From Solirubrobacter pauli (GTDB lineage: Bacteria > Actinomycetota > Thermoleophilia > Solirubrobacterales > Solirubrobacteraceae): DNA of 64,000 nt. Positions 1-8,924 of this stretch are shown here, in pieces (the first letter of the stretch is position 1; each line of letters opens with the position of its first letter). Location of the stretch: NCBI RefSeq assembly GCF_003633755.1, contig NZ_RBIL01000002.1:2170001-2234000 (forward strand), written 5' to 3'. Below the pieces are notes generated by a model, which was not told the DNA's origin, did no database searches, and saw only the letters and a list, made by a program, of their open reading frames with translations. The translations under genes and the position numbers were made by a program.

Positions 1-93
1 CTGCTTCGCCGGGTCTGCCGCCGCCGCTCCCGACGGCAGCGCGCAGACCATCGTGATCGCCGCAGCGGCGACCCCCGCCATACGTACTCGCAC
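1..93 (-). CDS. N-terminus of an exported protein (cut by window edge)
   Basis: A minus-strand frame runs open from a GTG at 91-93 to the window edge, 31 codons. The peptide begins with Arg residues, then a hydrophobic Ala/Val/Ile stretch and an Ala-rich SGAAAA-type end, which is a typical Sec signal peptide. A good ribosome binding site (AAAAGGGG) lies about 7 bases before the GTG; an ATG four codons further in (79-81) is an alternative start. Everything after the signal peptide lies outside the window, so the function cannot be stated. Confidence 0.6.
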   Translation of the reverse strand, partial: MRVRMAGVAAAAITMVCALPSGAAAADPAKQ

Positions 94-149
94 AGCTGTA
101 CCCCTTTTGTCCCGACAGAGGCCTCCCGAGCCCCTTGTGACGGACGGTA

Positions 150-1316
150 CTACCGCAGGCCGGGAACCTTCAACACAATGAAGTCGCTGTAGTCCGGAAG
201 GTTCGCGTTCCGACCAGTGGAGCCGAAGTTGGTGTCGTTGACGAACGCGAGCTCGTTGCCCGAGAGCGGCAGGACCGCCTCGACCGTCTGGTACGGGAAC
301 CTGAACGGGTTGCCGAGGCCGAAGTCGCCGGGGCGGGCGCCGCGCAGCGAGAGGCCCGAGCGGTCCTCGACGTCCAGCAGGTCGACGACCTCGCGCTTGG
401 CGAGCACCGGCCGGCGGTCCGGGACGTCGACGATGAAGGCCTTCTTCCAGGCCGCGGCCGCACCCTGGCCGTTGTCGCGCTCGGTGACGATCAGCTGGTC
501 GCGGCCGAAGGCGACGGCGTCGGAGACGAAGAGGCCGGGCTGGGTCAGCCGATAGGTCCAGCTGCGGCCGGTGTAGCGCCGCTCGCGCACGTCGAACTCG
601 TAGACGCGGCGGTTGAGCGGGTCGTCGCCGACGACCGGGCCCTCGAGGATCGGGTAGAGCGTGCGCCCGTCGGCCGACAGCGCCATGGCCTCGAAGCCGT
701 TGGAGCCCGCGAGGTTCGGCGTCCGGCCGAGCAGGAACGGGTTGTCGGGCGAGAACACGCGCGGGAGCGGCACCGGCGCGTCCAGGACACGCCCGCGCGC
801 GTCCACGTGCAGCAGGAACGGGCCGAACTCCTCGCCGAACCAGAACGTCCCGTCAGGCGCGCGGCGCACCGACTCGACGTCGAAGTCGCCGCCGGTGAGG
901 ATGCGGTCCTCGGTGTTCTCGTTGACGATCGGGAACGGCACCTTGCCGTCCGGGTCGCTGAGCGAGATCGCTTCGCGGACCGCGACGGTGCCGCGGGACC
1001 AGTTCGGCTTCACGCGGTACAGGCGCAGGATGAACGAGCGCGAGTTGGCCTTGCTGCCGAAGCCGTTGTCCGGCATCGCCCAGAGCTCGCCGTTGCCGGC
1101 GTCCAGCAGCGCCGAGAACCCGCCGACCGGCTGCGTGGCGCCCGGCGCGGGCGCCGGGTCGGTGTTGACGACGCCCGCGAACGGCGCCGGGAAGGACGCG
1201 TCAGCGGGCAGGATCGCGCGCGCCTCCAGCGCGGGCTCGCCTCCCTTGCCCGTGGCATGCGCCGCGGGTGCGAGCAGGAACGTCAAAGCCGCCGTGGCGG
1301 TGATGAGTCGCTTCAT
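150..1316 (-). CDS. secreted phytase-like esterase domain protein
   Basis: The frame extends up to 1355, but the start is placed at the ATG at 1316 because a signal peptide begins exactly there (MKRLITATAALTFLLAP, then AHA). That gives 388 residues. The mature part contains GGFSALLDAGNGELWAMPDNG, a later GGDFDVESVRRAPDGTFWFGEEFGP and GSNGFEAMALSADGRTLYP. These are the conserved blocks of the esterase-like activity of phytase family (beta-propeller fold, PF13449-type). Such proteins are exported and thought to act on phosphate or carboxyl esters, but the substrate here cannot be read. It stands alone on the minus strand between the cut-off exported gene and the large ThuA protein. The ribosome binding site is weak. 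Confidence 0.8.
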   Translation of the reverse strand: MKRLITATAALTFLLAPAAHATGKGGEPALEARAILPADASFPAPFAGVVNTDPAPAPGATQPVGGFSALLDAGNGELWAMPDNGFGSKANSRSFILRLYRVKPNWSRGTVAVREAISLSDPDGKVPFPIVNENTEDRILTGGDFDVESVRRAPDGTFWFGEEFGPFLLHVDARGRVLDAPVPLPRVFSPDNPFLLGRTPNLAGSNGFEAMALSADGRTLYPILEGPVVGDDPLNRRVYEFDVRERRYTGRSWTYRLTQPGLFVSDAVAFGRDQLIVTERDNGQGAAAAWKKAFIVDVPDRRPVLAKREVVDLLDVEDRSGLSLRGARPGDFGLGNPFRFPYQTVEAVLPLSGNELAFVNDTNFGSTGRNANLPDYSDFIVLKVPGLR

Positions 1317-1409
1317 GCCCGGCACCCGATCACGCGGAGCCGGGCACGAAGTCAACGCGGCGTGAACGTCGCGCGGAACGGGCCCGCGCGACGCTTCGCC
1401 ACCGGGGAT

Positions 1410-4400
1410 CTACTGGCCGATGCCCTTGCCGGAGAACTGGACCCAGTTGATCAGGCCCATGCCGGAGGTCGGGGCGCCGGTCTCACCGTCGACCGCCTTG
1501 AACACGAGGTAGAGACGCTTCGAGCCGGTGAAGTCCAGGTCGAAGGTCTGATCCGTGTACGTGTTGTTGTTGGCTCCCGTCGAGTTGAGCGTGACCGTCT
1601 TGATCACGGTGCCCGTGGGGCTTCCGTCATGGATCTCCACGTTCATGCGCGGCCGGCCGGCGGCGTTGGTGCCGGAGCCACCCGCGTAGCGGAACGTGAT
1701 CTTCTTGTCCATGTTCTGGAGGTTGATGGTGTTGTTGATCGACACGTAGTCACCCGGGTCGATCGAGCTGGTGGTCACGCCGGCGCCGCCGTCCTCGGCC
1801 GTCGCCGCGACCGCGGTGACGCCCTTGGTGTCGAGCGAGTACTCGAGCTCATGGCGCGGCCGCTGCACCAGCGACTCCGCGCGGCCGGTGAGGCCGCCCT
1901 TGTCGGTGTAGGTGGCGACGATGCCGCCGGCCAGGTAACCACCGTGGAAGCGGTCCTGCGCATCGGTCTCCAGCACGCCCGTGCAGCCGAGCTTCTCCTG
2001 CTCACCGTGACCGTGCGTGTCGTGCACGAGCACGAACGACACCTTCACCTGCGAGCAGTCGACCGTGCCGTCCTCGGGATCGGTGACCGTGACCGTGTAC
2101 GGCACCTTCTGGCCGAACTCGAAGAAGTCACCCGCGGTCGGTACCGTGAGCTTGATCTCCGGCGCCGTGTTGCCGACGGTGATCGTGGTGCTCTGGGTGT
2201 TCGTCTTGCCGGTCGAGTCCGTCACCGTCAGCTTCGCGTTGTACACGCCGTTCGTGGTGTAGATGAACGACGGGTTGGCGTCGACCGAGTCGACCGTGCC
2301 GTCGCCGTCGAAGTCCCACGCGTAGCGGATCGAGTCGCCCTCGTCGTCGTCCTTGGACCCGGCGCTCGAGAACTGCACCGTGAGCGGGGCCTTGCCACTC
2401 GTCGGGGTGGCGGAGACGACCGCGGTCGGCGCCGTCGAGCCCTTGGTGTACTGCCACTTGTACATGCCGGCGTCGGCGTTGGCGGCGAAGAAGCCGTCGC
2501 CGTACGTGAGCAGGTAGAGGTTGCCGTCGGCCCCGTACTGCATGTCCTCGGGGTTGTCGCACTCGAACGGCAGCCCGGTGCTCACGAGCGCTTGACCGCA
2601 CGGCAGCGTGTTGTTGATCTTGAAGATCTTCTTTTCGCTGTCGATCCGGACCTCGCGCAGCTGGTCCTGGCCGAACTCGCCCATGAAGAACGAGCCGTTG
2701 TAGTACGGCGGGAACTTCGTGTCGCTCGTGCTGCCCGGGTCGTACTCGTACGGCGCCGCGCCGTGCGGGGCGACACCGCCCTGGAACAGCTCCGGGAACA
2801 GCTGCGGGCACTTGCCACCCGAGCCGTCGTAGTACGCGAGGCACGGCGTGCCCAGCGGGCCGCTGTTGTCGCGATAGGAGTACCAGATGTCCGGCTGGGT
2901 GACGGGCGGCGTGTTGATGCGGCCGGTGTTCCAGCGCGAGGTGTTGGCCGGGCCCCGGTTGGGGTTGTCGCACTCGTAGGTCTTCGGGTTGGCCGCGTCC
3001 AGTGGGCGCGACGAGTTGAAGTTCCACTGGTAGTACGGCAGCTTCGGTGACACGCACAGCGGCCAGCCGTAGTTGGACGGCTTGCGCACGACCTCGACAC
3101 GGCCGGTGCCGGCCGGCCCGCGGAAGTTCTCGGGGACGTTGGAGTCCGGCGAGTAGTCCGTGATGTACGCGACGTCGTTGGAGTCGACCTGGACGCGGTA
3201 GGGGTTGCGGAAGCCCATCGCGTAGATCTCGGGACGGGCCAGCGCGTCACCCTCGGCGAACAGGTTGCCGGGGACGGCGGTGTACGCACCGGTCGCGCCG
3301 CGCTTGTTGGCCTCGGCCGGCGTGATGTCCCCGTCCTTGACCTTGATCCGCAGCAGCTTGCCGCGCAGGTCGTTGGTGTTGAGGGCGGTGCGGCGCGCAT
3401 CGACGAAGGGCGCGTTGAACTGCCCGGCTTCCTGCGTCACGGTGACCGTGGCGGTCGGGCCGGTGCCCGTCAGGTTGGGCGTGATGCCGAGCGTCGGGAC
3501 GTCCTTGCCGGCGTTCGGACCGGTGAAGGCGACGACCTGGCTGGCCGTGGCGACGGTGCCCGAGCCGGTGACCGTCAGATCGCCGGGCGCGACGTTGACC
3601 AGGTCGAGGAGCGCCTCCTCGATCTGGGCGGCCGTGGCGTTCCACGGGATGTCCCCCGTGGTCTGCGGCGCGCGGCCGGAGCCGTCGTTGTAGGTCAGCT
3701 TGAACGAGCCGCCGGTGGCGTTGGTGGTGCGGATCGCCTGGTACTCGTCCGTCTTCTGGTCGTTGTGGGGCGAGAAGCCGCCGGAGTTGCCCGAGCCGGC
3801 CGGCGTGTCGTCGCCCGTCACGAACCACAGGTTGTTCTTGGAGTCGAAGTCGATGTCACCCGCGACGTGGCAGCACGCGCCACGGTTGTTGGTGACCTGC
3901 ATGATCTTCTGCTCGGAGTCGAAGTCGATGTAGGGCTGCTTGTCACCCTTCGCGTCGACGAACTTGAACCGTGAGAGCTGGAAGTAGCCCTGCCAAGTGT
4001 CCTGCCAGACGCACGGGTCGATGCCGAGCGTGGGCGCGCTACCCGTCGGCGTCTCGACCTCCGCGGTCGTGCCGTCGCACTTGCGGATCGTCACCTTCGG
4101 CGGCGCGTAGTAGAGGTACACCCACTTGTTCTCGGCGAAGTGGTTGTCGATCGCCGGGCCGTACAGGCCGTCCTCGGAGTTGGTGTACACCGGGAGCTTG
4201 CCGAGCAGCAGCGTGGTGCCCTTGCCGTCGTGCAGCCGGATCTCGCCGTTGCGGGCGGTCTGGATGATCCGGCCGTCCGGCAGCTGGTCGAAGCCGATCG
4301 GCTCGTTCAGGTTCGGCGGCGCGGAGATCTTGACCTGCTTGAAGTTCTTGACCACGGTCGCGCCGCAGTCGCTGTAGGTCGGGTCCGACAGGCCGGCCGC

Positions 4401-5564
4401 CCACTGGATCGCGCCCGACAGGTGCTTACCGAGGTTCGCGTCGCTGAAGTCGCCGTTCGCGCCGGTGCCGGTGTAGAACGAGCGGCCGCCCTCGTAGTCC
4501 TTGCACCACGAGATCGGGTGGTCGGCCAGGGTCTTCATGGTGCCGCCGGTGTAGGTGGTCTCGTCGACCGTCGCCAGCACGTGGGAAAGGCCACGCACGT
4601 TGCCCGAGAAGTTGTAGTACGTGTCCGTGTGCTTCCAGTACTCCGGGAGCGACTTGCTGGCGTCGTGCACGCGGTCGGCGACCTTGATGGTGGCCTGCGC
4701 GTTGGCGGCGATCGGGTTGGCGGTGGCCGCGCGCGTGCCGATCAGGTCCCCGTAGAACGCCCAGTCGGGCTCGGCCTCGATCGCGGATCCGATCGCGACG
4801 AACCCGCCGCCGCCCTTGTAGTAGGTCTCGAACTCGCCCTGCTGGGCGTTGCTGAGGATGTCGCCCTTGTTGTTGACGAAGACGACGACCTTGTAGTTGC
4901 CGAGGTTGGCGGCGGTGAAGGACCCGGCGTCCTCGGACACGGTGACCCCGAAGCCGTTGGCCTCGCCCAGCGCCTTGAGCGCCGCGACCGCGGACGCCGT
5001 CGAGCCGGCGGCGCCCTTGGTGAAGGCGAGCACCGAGTAGTCGACGTCACCGGGAGCGGGCTGCGGCAGCGGTGTCTGCGCGGCGGGCGCCGGAGCCGCC
5101 TGCGCGACCGGCGCGGGCGCGGGCGCGGGCCGCACCGTCGCGGCCGCCTTCTTGACGGCGAGCCGGCGCGTCGTGAACCTGCAGGTCGACGACGTGCCGG
5201 AGCTGTCCGCGCACGCGCGCACGTAGTATGTGCCGGCCTTCAGCGACGCCGGCAGCTTCACCGTGAGGCTGGAGCGGCTGGTCTTGTGCGCCTTGACCGT
5301 CTTGGCCTTGCCCTTGACGGTGAGGGCGATCTTCTTGGAGTGCTTGGACGAGCGCAGCGTGACTTTCACGCGCACCTTGGCCGCCCTCTTGGAGCGGTTC
5401 GTGACGCTGGTCTTGATCGCGAACGACTGGCCGGGCGCCGCCGCGGCGGGCGGCGACGCGACGGACTGCACCTTCAGCCGCGCGGGAGCGGCATCGGCGA
5501 CCGTCGGCACCAGCAGTGCGAGACCAAGCGGCGCCAAGCAGACGAGCTGGCGTGCTCGATGCAT
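1410..5564 (-). CDS. large secreted ThuA / glucose-sorbosone dehydrogenase-like / PKD / CBM protein
   Basis: 1384 residues, starting at an ATG with AGGAGG 10 bases upstream and a signal peptide ending PTVADA. Domains in order: a Lys-rich beta-sandwich (about 30-120) resembling CARDB-type modules; a Pro/Ala linker; a ThuA-like domain (about 175-395, with GGGGFVAIGSA and HTDTYYNF); a six-bladed propeller of the glucose/sorbosone dehydrogenase type (about 415-1010, with GDIDFDSKNNLWFVTGDDT and LRGKLLRIKVKDGD); a PKD domain (about 1040-1130, YAWDFDGDGTVDS); and a C-terminal CBM6-like beta-sandwich. A block of about 100 residues (NATAAQIEEALLDLVNVAPG and flanks, roughly 615-715) interrupts the propeller. 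The combination suggests an extracellular carbohydrate-active or sugar-oxidising protein. PQQ use and substrate are inferred only. Confidence 0.82.
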   Translation of the reverse strand: MHRARQLVCLAPLGLALLVPTVADAAPARLKVQSVASPPAAAAPGQSFAIKTSVTNRSKRAAKVRVKVTLRSSKHSKKIALTVKGKAKTVKAHKTSRSSLTVKLPASLKAGTYYVRACADSSGTSSTCRFTTRRLAVKKAAATVRPAPAPAPVAQAAPAPAAQTPLPQPAPGDVDYSVLAFTKGAAGSTASAVAALKALGEANGFGVTVSEDAGSFTAANLGNYKVVVFVNNKGDILSNAQQGEFETYYKGGGGFVAIGSAIEAEPDWAFYGDLIGTRAATANPIAANAQATIKVADRVHDASKSLPEYWKHTDTYYNFSGNVRGLSHVLATVDETTYTGGTMKTLADHPISWCKDYEGGRSFYTGTGANGDFSDANLGKHLSGAIQWAAGLSDPTYSDCGATVVKNFKQVKISAPPNLNEPIGFDQLPDGRIIQTARNGEIRLHDGKGTTLLLGKLPVYTNSEDGLYGPAIDNHFAENKWVYLYYAPPKVTIRKCDGTTAEVETPTGSAPTLGIDPCVWQDTWQGYFQLSRFKFVDAKGDKQPYIDFDSEQKIMQVTNNRGACCHVAGDIDFDSKNNLWFVTGDDTPAGSGNSGGFSPHNDQKTDEYQAIRTTNATGGSFKLTYNDGSGRAPQTTGDIPWNATAAQIEEALLDLVNVAPGDLTVTGSGTVATASQVVAFTGPNAGKDVPTLGITPNLTGTGPTATVTVTQEAGQFNAPFVDARRTALNTNDLRGKLLRIKVKDGDITPAEANKRGATGAYTAVPGNLFAEGDALARPEIYAMGFRNPYRVQVDSNDVAYITDYSPDSNVPENFRGPAGTGRVEVVRKPSNYGWPLCVSPKLPYYQWNFNSSRPLDAANPKTYECDNPNRGPANTSRWNTGRINTPPVTQPDIWYSYRDNSGPLGTPCLAYYDGSGGKCPQLFPELFQGGVAPHGAAPYEYDPGSTSDTKFPPYYNGSFFMGEFGQDQLREVRIDSEKKIFKINNTLPCGQALVSTGLPFECDNPEDMQYGADGNLYLLTYGDGFFAANADAGMYKWQYTKGSTAPTAVVSATPTSGKAPLTVQFSSAGSKDDDEGDSIRYAWDFDGDGTVDSVDANPSFIYTTNGVYNAKLTVTDSTGKTNTQSTTITVGNTAPEIKLTVPTAGDFFEFGQKVPYTVTVTDPEDGTVDCSQVKVSFVLVHDTHGHGEQEKLGCTGVLETDAQDRFHGGYLAGGIVATYTDKGGLTGRAESLVQRPRHELEYSLDTKGVTAVAATAEDGGAGVTTSSIDPGDYVSINNTINLQNMDKKITFRYAGGSGTNAAGRPRMNVEIHDGSPTGTVIKTVTLNSTGANNNTYTDQTFDLDFTGSKRLYLVFKAVDGETGAPTSGMGLINWVQFSGKGIGQ

Positions 5565-5606
5565 GGAAATGGGACCTCCTCCATCACTGAAACGACATGC
5601 GGCGGC

Positions 5607-5629
5607 CGGCCAGTACCCCTTACTGGCCG
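5607..5629 (-). terminator. hairpin after the cupredoxin gene
   Basis: A perfect 9-bp inverted repeat (CGGCCAGTA ... TACTGGCCG) with a 5-base loop lies 30 bases past the stop of the cupredoxin gene and 43 bases before the start of the ThuA gene. There is no T-run, so a terminator role is only likely from position. An operator function is possible. Confidence 0.4.
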
Positions 5630-5658
5630 ACGCCGGGTGTGACTTGACTACTCCGCGC

Positions 5659-6513
5659 TCAGCGTCGAATCGACGCAGAGCGACGCGTCAGCGAGGACGC
5701 GTTGCCGGCGGCATCGGTGGCGCGAAGCTCCACCGTGACCCTGCCGCGGGTGACTTTCGACCCTTTGACGGTGACGGTGCGTGTGCCCGCCGCCTGGGTC
5801 GAGGTGACGCTCTTGAGCGTCTTTGAGCCGCGTTTGACGGTGACCTTCACCGTCGCGCGCTCGGAAAGCTTGAACCGGGCCTTGACGCCGCGGGTGACCG
5901 CCGTGAGCTTCACCGACGAGACCGTCGGGCGCTTGACGTCACGCGGGGTCGTGCTCGGTGGTGCGGACGGCGGCACGACCGCGGTCGGGTACGGCGTCGC
6001 CACGGGAGCGGCCGGCGTGGCCGCGGGCGTGCCCGGCGTGGCGGTCGCCGTCGGCGTGGCCGTCCGCGTCGGCGTGGCCGTCGGCGTCCCCGTGGGCGTC
6101 GCCGTCGGCGTGCGCGTCGCGGTGGCCGTCGCCGTCGGAGTCGTGGTCGGGGTGCCCGTCCCCCGGACCGTGACCGTCCCGTTCATACCCCCGTGCTGGA
6201 AGCAGACGAACGGGTAGACGCCGGGCGTGTCGTAACGCCGCGTGTACTCCACGGTGTAGGCCGTCTCAGTCCAGATCGCGAACTGCGGCGGGGGCGAGCC
6301 GACGTTGTGCTGCTGCGTCGTGTTCGTCCACTTCCACGTGACCGACTCGCCCGCGTCGATGGTCACGTTCGGCTCGTCCCAGGACACCTCGTCCTGGGCG
6401 ACTCCGACGATGGCGGGCGCCTGCTCCGAGCCGCCCGCCGACCCTGCACCCACCCCCGCGACCAACATCAGGGCGGCGACGCCGCCCGCAAAGACCCCAC
6501 TGCTCCGTCCCAC
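5659..6513 (-). CDS. secreted cupredoxin with Pro-Thr linker and C-terminal beta-sandwich
   Basis: 284 residues from a GTG start preceded by a GGGGGAG-type site. After a signal peptide (about 1-28) comes a plastocyanin-like domain (about 33-118). It holds the expected blue-copper ligands: His69 in TQQHNVG, Cys104 and His107 in PFVCFQH, and Met110 in GGMNG. Residues about 121-163 form a low-complexity Thr-Pro-Ala linker. The C-terminal 90 residues are a Lys/Arg/Val-rich beta-sandwich ending SIRR, a module like the one at the N-terminus of the neighbouring ThuA protein. It is probably an extracellular electron carrier held at or near the wall, and the adjacent sugar-dehydrogenase-like protein is a plausible but unproven partner. 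Confidence 0.8.
   Translation of the reverse strand: MGRSSGVFAGGVAALMLVAGVGAGSAGGSEQAPAIVGVAQDEVSWDEPNVTIDAGESVTWKWTNTTQQHNVGSPPPQFAIWTETAYTVEYTRRYDTPGVYPFVCFQHGGMNGTVTVRGTGTPTTTPTATATATRTPTATPTGTPTATPTRTATPTATATPGTPAATPAAPVATPYPTAVVPPSAPPSTTPRDVKRPTVSSVKLTAVTRGVKARFKLSERATVKVTVKRGSKTLKSVTSTQAAGTRTVTVKGSKVTRGRVTVELRATDAAGNASSLTRRSASIRR
6025..6153 (-). repeat. Thr-Pro-Ala low-complexity repeat inside the cupredoxin gene
   Basis: Short GC-rich repeats (GTCGGCGTGGCC-like units) encode a run of TPTATPTGTP-type residues linking the copper domain to the C-terminal sandwich. The repeat is in frame throughout and should vary in length between strains. Confidence 0.8.
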
Positions 6514-6570
6514 TGCTCCCCCTACCTCCCTACTGGTAGGTCGGAGCTTAGCGAAGGGCCTAGACGAAAG

Positions 6571-7860
6571 TTAAGTCAGCAACGACCGAAGGTCAGATTC
6601 GAACCCCGGGTAGGACACCGCGGCGGCTTCCATCCCGTCGACCGTGACGCCTTCGGCGGACGCAAGGCCCGCCACCGCGCCGAGCATCGCCAGCCGGTGG
6701 TCGCCGTGCGAGGCGATCGTCCCGCCGCGCAGCCCGCCGGTGCCCTGGACGACGAAGCCGTCGTCGGTCGCCTCGATGTCGGCCCCCAGGCCGCGCAGGC
6801 CGTCGACGACGGTCGCGATCCGGTCCGACTCCTTCACGCGCAGCTCGGCCGCGCCGGTGACGACGGTCTCCCCTTCGGCGAAGCAGCCCAGCAGCGCGAC
6901 CAGCGGCAGCTCGTCGATCGCCAGCGGCACCTCGTGCGGCTCGACGACCGTCCCGACCAGCGGCCCGGCGGTGACGTCGAGCTCGGTGACAGGCTCGTCG
7001 GAGCGGATCGCCGACGCATCGGGCGTCTCGAGGTCGCCGACCACGACGCCGCCCATGCGCTCGAGGATGCGCACGAAGCCGACGCGCGTCCAGTTCGCGC
7101 TCATGTCCGAGATGACGATCCGCGAGCCCTTGACGAGCACCGCCGCGGCGATGTGGAACGCGGCCGAGGACGGGTCGCCGGGCACGTGGATGGCGCCGAG
7201 CTCGAGCTCGTCGTGCTGCGTGAGGGAGATCCGGTCGCCGTCGCGTGTGATGTGGCACCCCGCGCGGGCGAGCAGGCGCTCGGTGTGGTCACGCGAGGGC
7301 TCGGGCTCGACCACGGTGGTCGTGCCCTCGGCGAGCAGGCCGGCCATCAGCACGCACGACTTGATCTGCGCGGACGCGACCGGCAGCGCGTACTCGATGC
7401 CACGCAGCTGCGTGCCGCGGACCGTGAACGGGGGCAGCCGGTCGTCGGTCGCCTCGATGTCGGCGCCCATGGCGCGCAGCGGCTTCGCGATCCGGTCCAC
7501 GGGGCGGCGCCGGATCGACTCGTCACCGTCGAACGTCCACTGCCCGCCGCGCTGGCCGGCGAGCCAGCCGGGAAGCAGCCGCATCAGCGTGCCGGCGTTG
7601 CCGACGTCGATGTGCGCGTCGCCCGCGCCGCGCAGCCCCGGCCCGCGGATCGTCAGCGTGCCGGGCGCGCCCTCCTCCACCAGCGCGCCGAGCGCGTGCA
7701 CGGCGGACAGCGTGGAGCGCGTGTCGGCGGCGTCGAGGTACCCCGTGACGTGCACGGGGTCGGCGGACATCGCGCCGAACAGCGCGGCCCGGTGGGACAT
7801 CGACTTGTCACCCGGCGCGCGCAGGGTGCCCTTCAGCGGTCCCGACGGATCGAACTTCAC
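6571..7860 (-). CDS. aroA: 3-phosphoshikimate 1-carboxyvinyltransferase (EPSP synthase)
   Basis: Joins shikimate 3-phosphate and phosphoenolpyruvate to give EPSP, the sixth step of the shikimate pathway, in the cytoplasm. 429 residues is the usual length. Visible motifs are GDKSMSHR near residues 17-24 (substrate-binding Lys, Ser and Arg), GNAGTLMRLLPGWLAG near 88 and the ESDRI...LRGLGADIEATDDGF region near the C-terminus. The start overlaps the stop of tyrA by four bases, and aroF, tyrA and aroA all overlap this way, so the three are one translationally coupled unit. It is the last gene of the unit controlled by the leader peptide at 10065-10145. Confidence 0.96.
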   Translation of the reverse strand: MKFDPSGPLKGTLRAPGDKSMSHRAALFGAMSADPVHVTGYLDAADTRSTLSAVHALGALVEEGAPGTLTIRGPGLRGAGDAHIDVGNAGTLMRLLPGWLAGQRGGQWTFDGDESIRRRPVDRIAKPLRAMGADIEATDDRLPPFTVRGTQLRGIEYALPVASAQIKSCVLMAGLLAEGTTTVVEPEPSRDHTERLLARAGCHITRDGDRISLTQHDELELGAIHVPGDPSSAAFHIAAAVLVKGSRIVISDMSANWTRVGFVRILERMGGVVVGDLETPDASAIRSDEPVTELDVTAGPLVGTVVEPHEVPLAIDELPLVALLGCFAEGETVVTGAAELRVKESDRIATVVDGLRGLGADIEATDDGFVVQGTGGLRGGTIASHGDHRLAMLGAVAGLASAEGVTVDGMEAAAVSYPGFESDLRSLLT

Positions 7861-8924
7861 GCTCTCACGACCTCCAACCCAAGTTCACGGACAAGACGTT
7901 CGGCCTGCTCCGCGACGACGCCGCCGCGGATCCACAGCGCGACCGTGCCGTGGGAGCCGGAAGAGGGATACAGGCCCATGTCGACGATGTCGATCGTCGC
8001 GCGGCCCAGGGCCAGGGCGATCTCGGCGACGATGCCGGGCCGGTTGGGGACGAGCACCCGCAGCTCGAGCACCTCGCCCCCGGCCAGGTCGGCTTCGAGC
8101 AGCCGGCGGCGGTCCTCGCGGGCGCCGTCGTTCCACGCGGCGATGCCCGCCGCGTCGGCGGTCGCCAGCTGCTCGCGCACGACGGTGAGCCGCGCGACCA
8201 GGTCGTCGATCGCGGCGACCAGCGCGTCGGCGTTGGCGGCGTAGATGCCGCCCCAGACGGCGGAGTTCGCGCCGGCGACGCGCGTGACGTCGCGGAACGA
8301 CGGGCCGGTCGCGGGCAGCCGCTCACCCTCGTCGCCGAGCACGCGCGCCGCCTGGGCGACGAGCACGTTGGCGAGCACGTGCGGGAGATGCGAGACCGAC
8401 GCCATCACGACGTCGTGCGTCTCGGGTTCGACCGCGGACGGCCATGCACCGATCCGCGTGATGAACCGGTGCAGCTGCTCGAAGTGGCTGCCACGCGTCT
8501 CCGTCGTCGGCGTCAGGTACCAGGTGGCGTCGGCGAACAGGTCGGCACGGGCGTGCTCGACGCCCGCCGTCTCCGCCCCGGCGAGCGGATGCCCGCCGAT
8601 GAACCGGTGGTCGCCGACCTCCTGGACGATGATGCGCTTGACCGACCCGACGTCGGTGACCACGCAGTCCGGGCCGGCCACGGCGAGCACGTCGCGGATC
8701 ACGCCCGCGAGCACCTGGACGGGCGCGGCCACGAACACGAAGTCCGCGTCCGCGACCGCCGCCTCGAGCGTCGGGCAGGCCTCGACGATCGCGCCGCGTG
8801 TGAGCGCAGCGTCCAGCGCACCCGCCGACGGGTCGTAGCCCACCACGTGCGCGCCCAGGCGCTGGCGAGCCGCGAGACCGACCGATCCACCGATCAGCCC
8901 GACACCGACGACGGCGACCTTCAC
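7857..8924 (-). CDS. tyrA: prephenate dehydrogenase with C-terminal ACT domain
   Basis: Oxidises prephenate to 4-hydroxyphenylpyruvate in tyrosine synthesis (arogenate use cannot be excluded). 355 residues. The N-terminal Rossmann motif is GVGLIGGSVG (residues 7-16). The prephenate dehydrogenase signature GGHPLAGAE follows near 115, and an all-helical dimerisation region spans about 170-280. The final 75 residues (LRVLVPNRPGIVAEIALALG) are an ACT domain, which usually gives tyrosine feedback inhibition. It overlaps aroF and aroA by four bases on each side. Confidence 0.92.
   Translation of the reverse strand: MKVAVVGVGLIGGSVGLAARQRLGAHVVGYDPSAGALDAALTRGAIVEACPTLEAAVADADFVFVAAPVQVLAGVIRDVLAVAGPDCVVTDVGSVKRIIVQEVGDHRFIGGHPLAGAETAGVEHARADLFADATWYLTPTTETRGSHFEQLHRFITRIGAWPSAVEPETHDVVMASVSHLPHVLANVLVAQAARVLGDEGERLPATGPSFRDVTRVAGANSAVWGGIYAANADALVAAIDDLVARLTVVREQLATADAAGIAAWNDGAREDRRRLLEADLAGGEVLELRVLVPNRPGIVAEIALALGRATIDIVDMGLYPSSGSHGTVALWIRGGVVAEQAERLVRELGLEVVRA

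Noticed and set aside
807-3050. 747-codon open frame on the plus strand
   Set aside because: It is antisense to the phytase-like and ThuA genes, is made of Arg/Val/Asp/Ala-rich sequence and has no domain. GC-rich third positions keep such frames open by chance.
4140-5642. 500-codon open frame on the plus strand
   Set aside because: Antisense to the ThuA gene; no recognisable protein and no ribosome binding site.
6025-6153. CRISPR-like or minisatellite array on the plus strand
   Set aside because: The repeats have no spacers and are simply the codons of a Thr-Pro-Ala linker in the cupredoxin gene.
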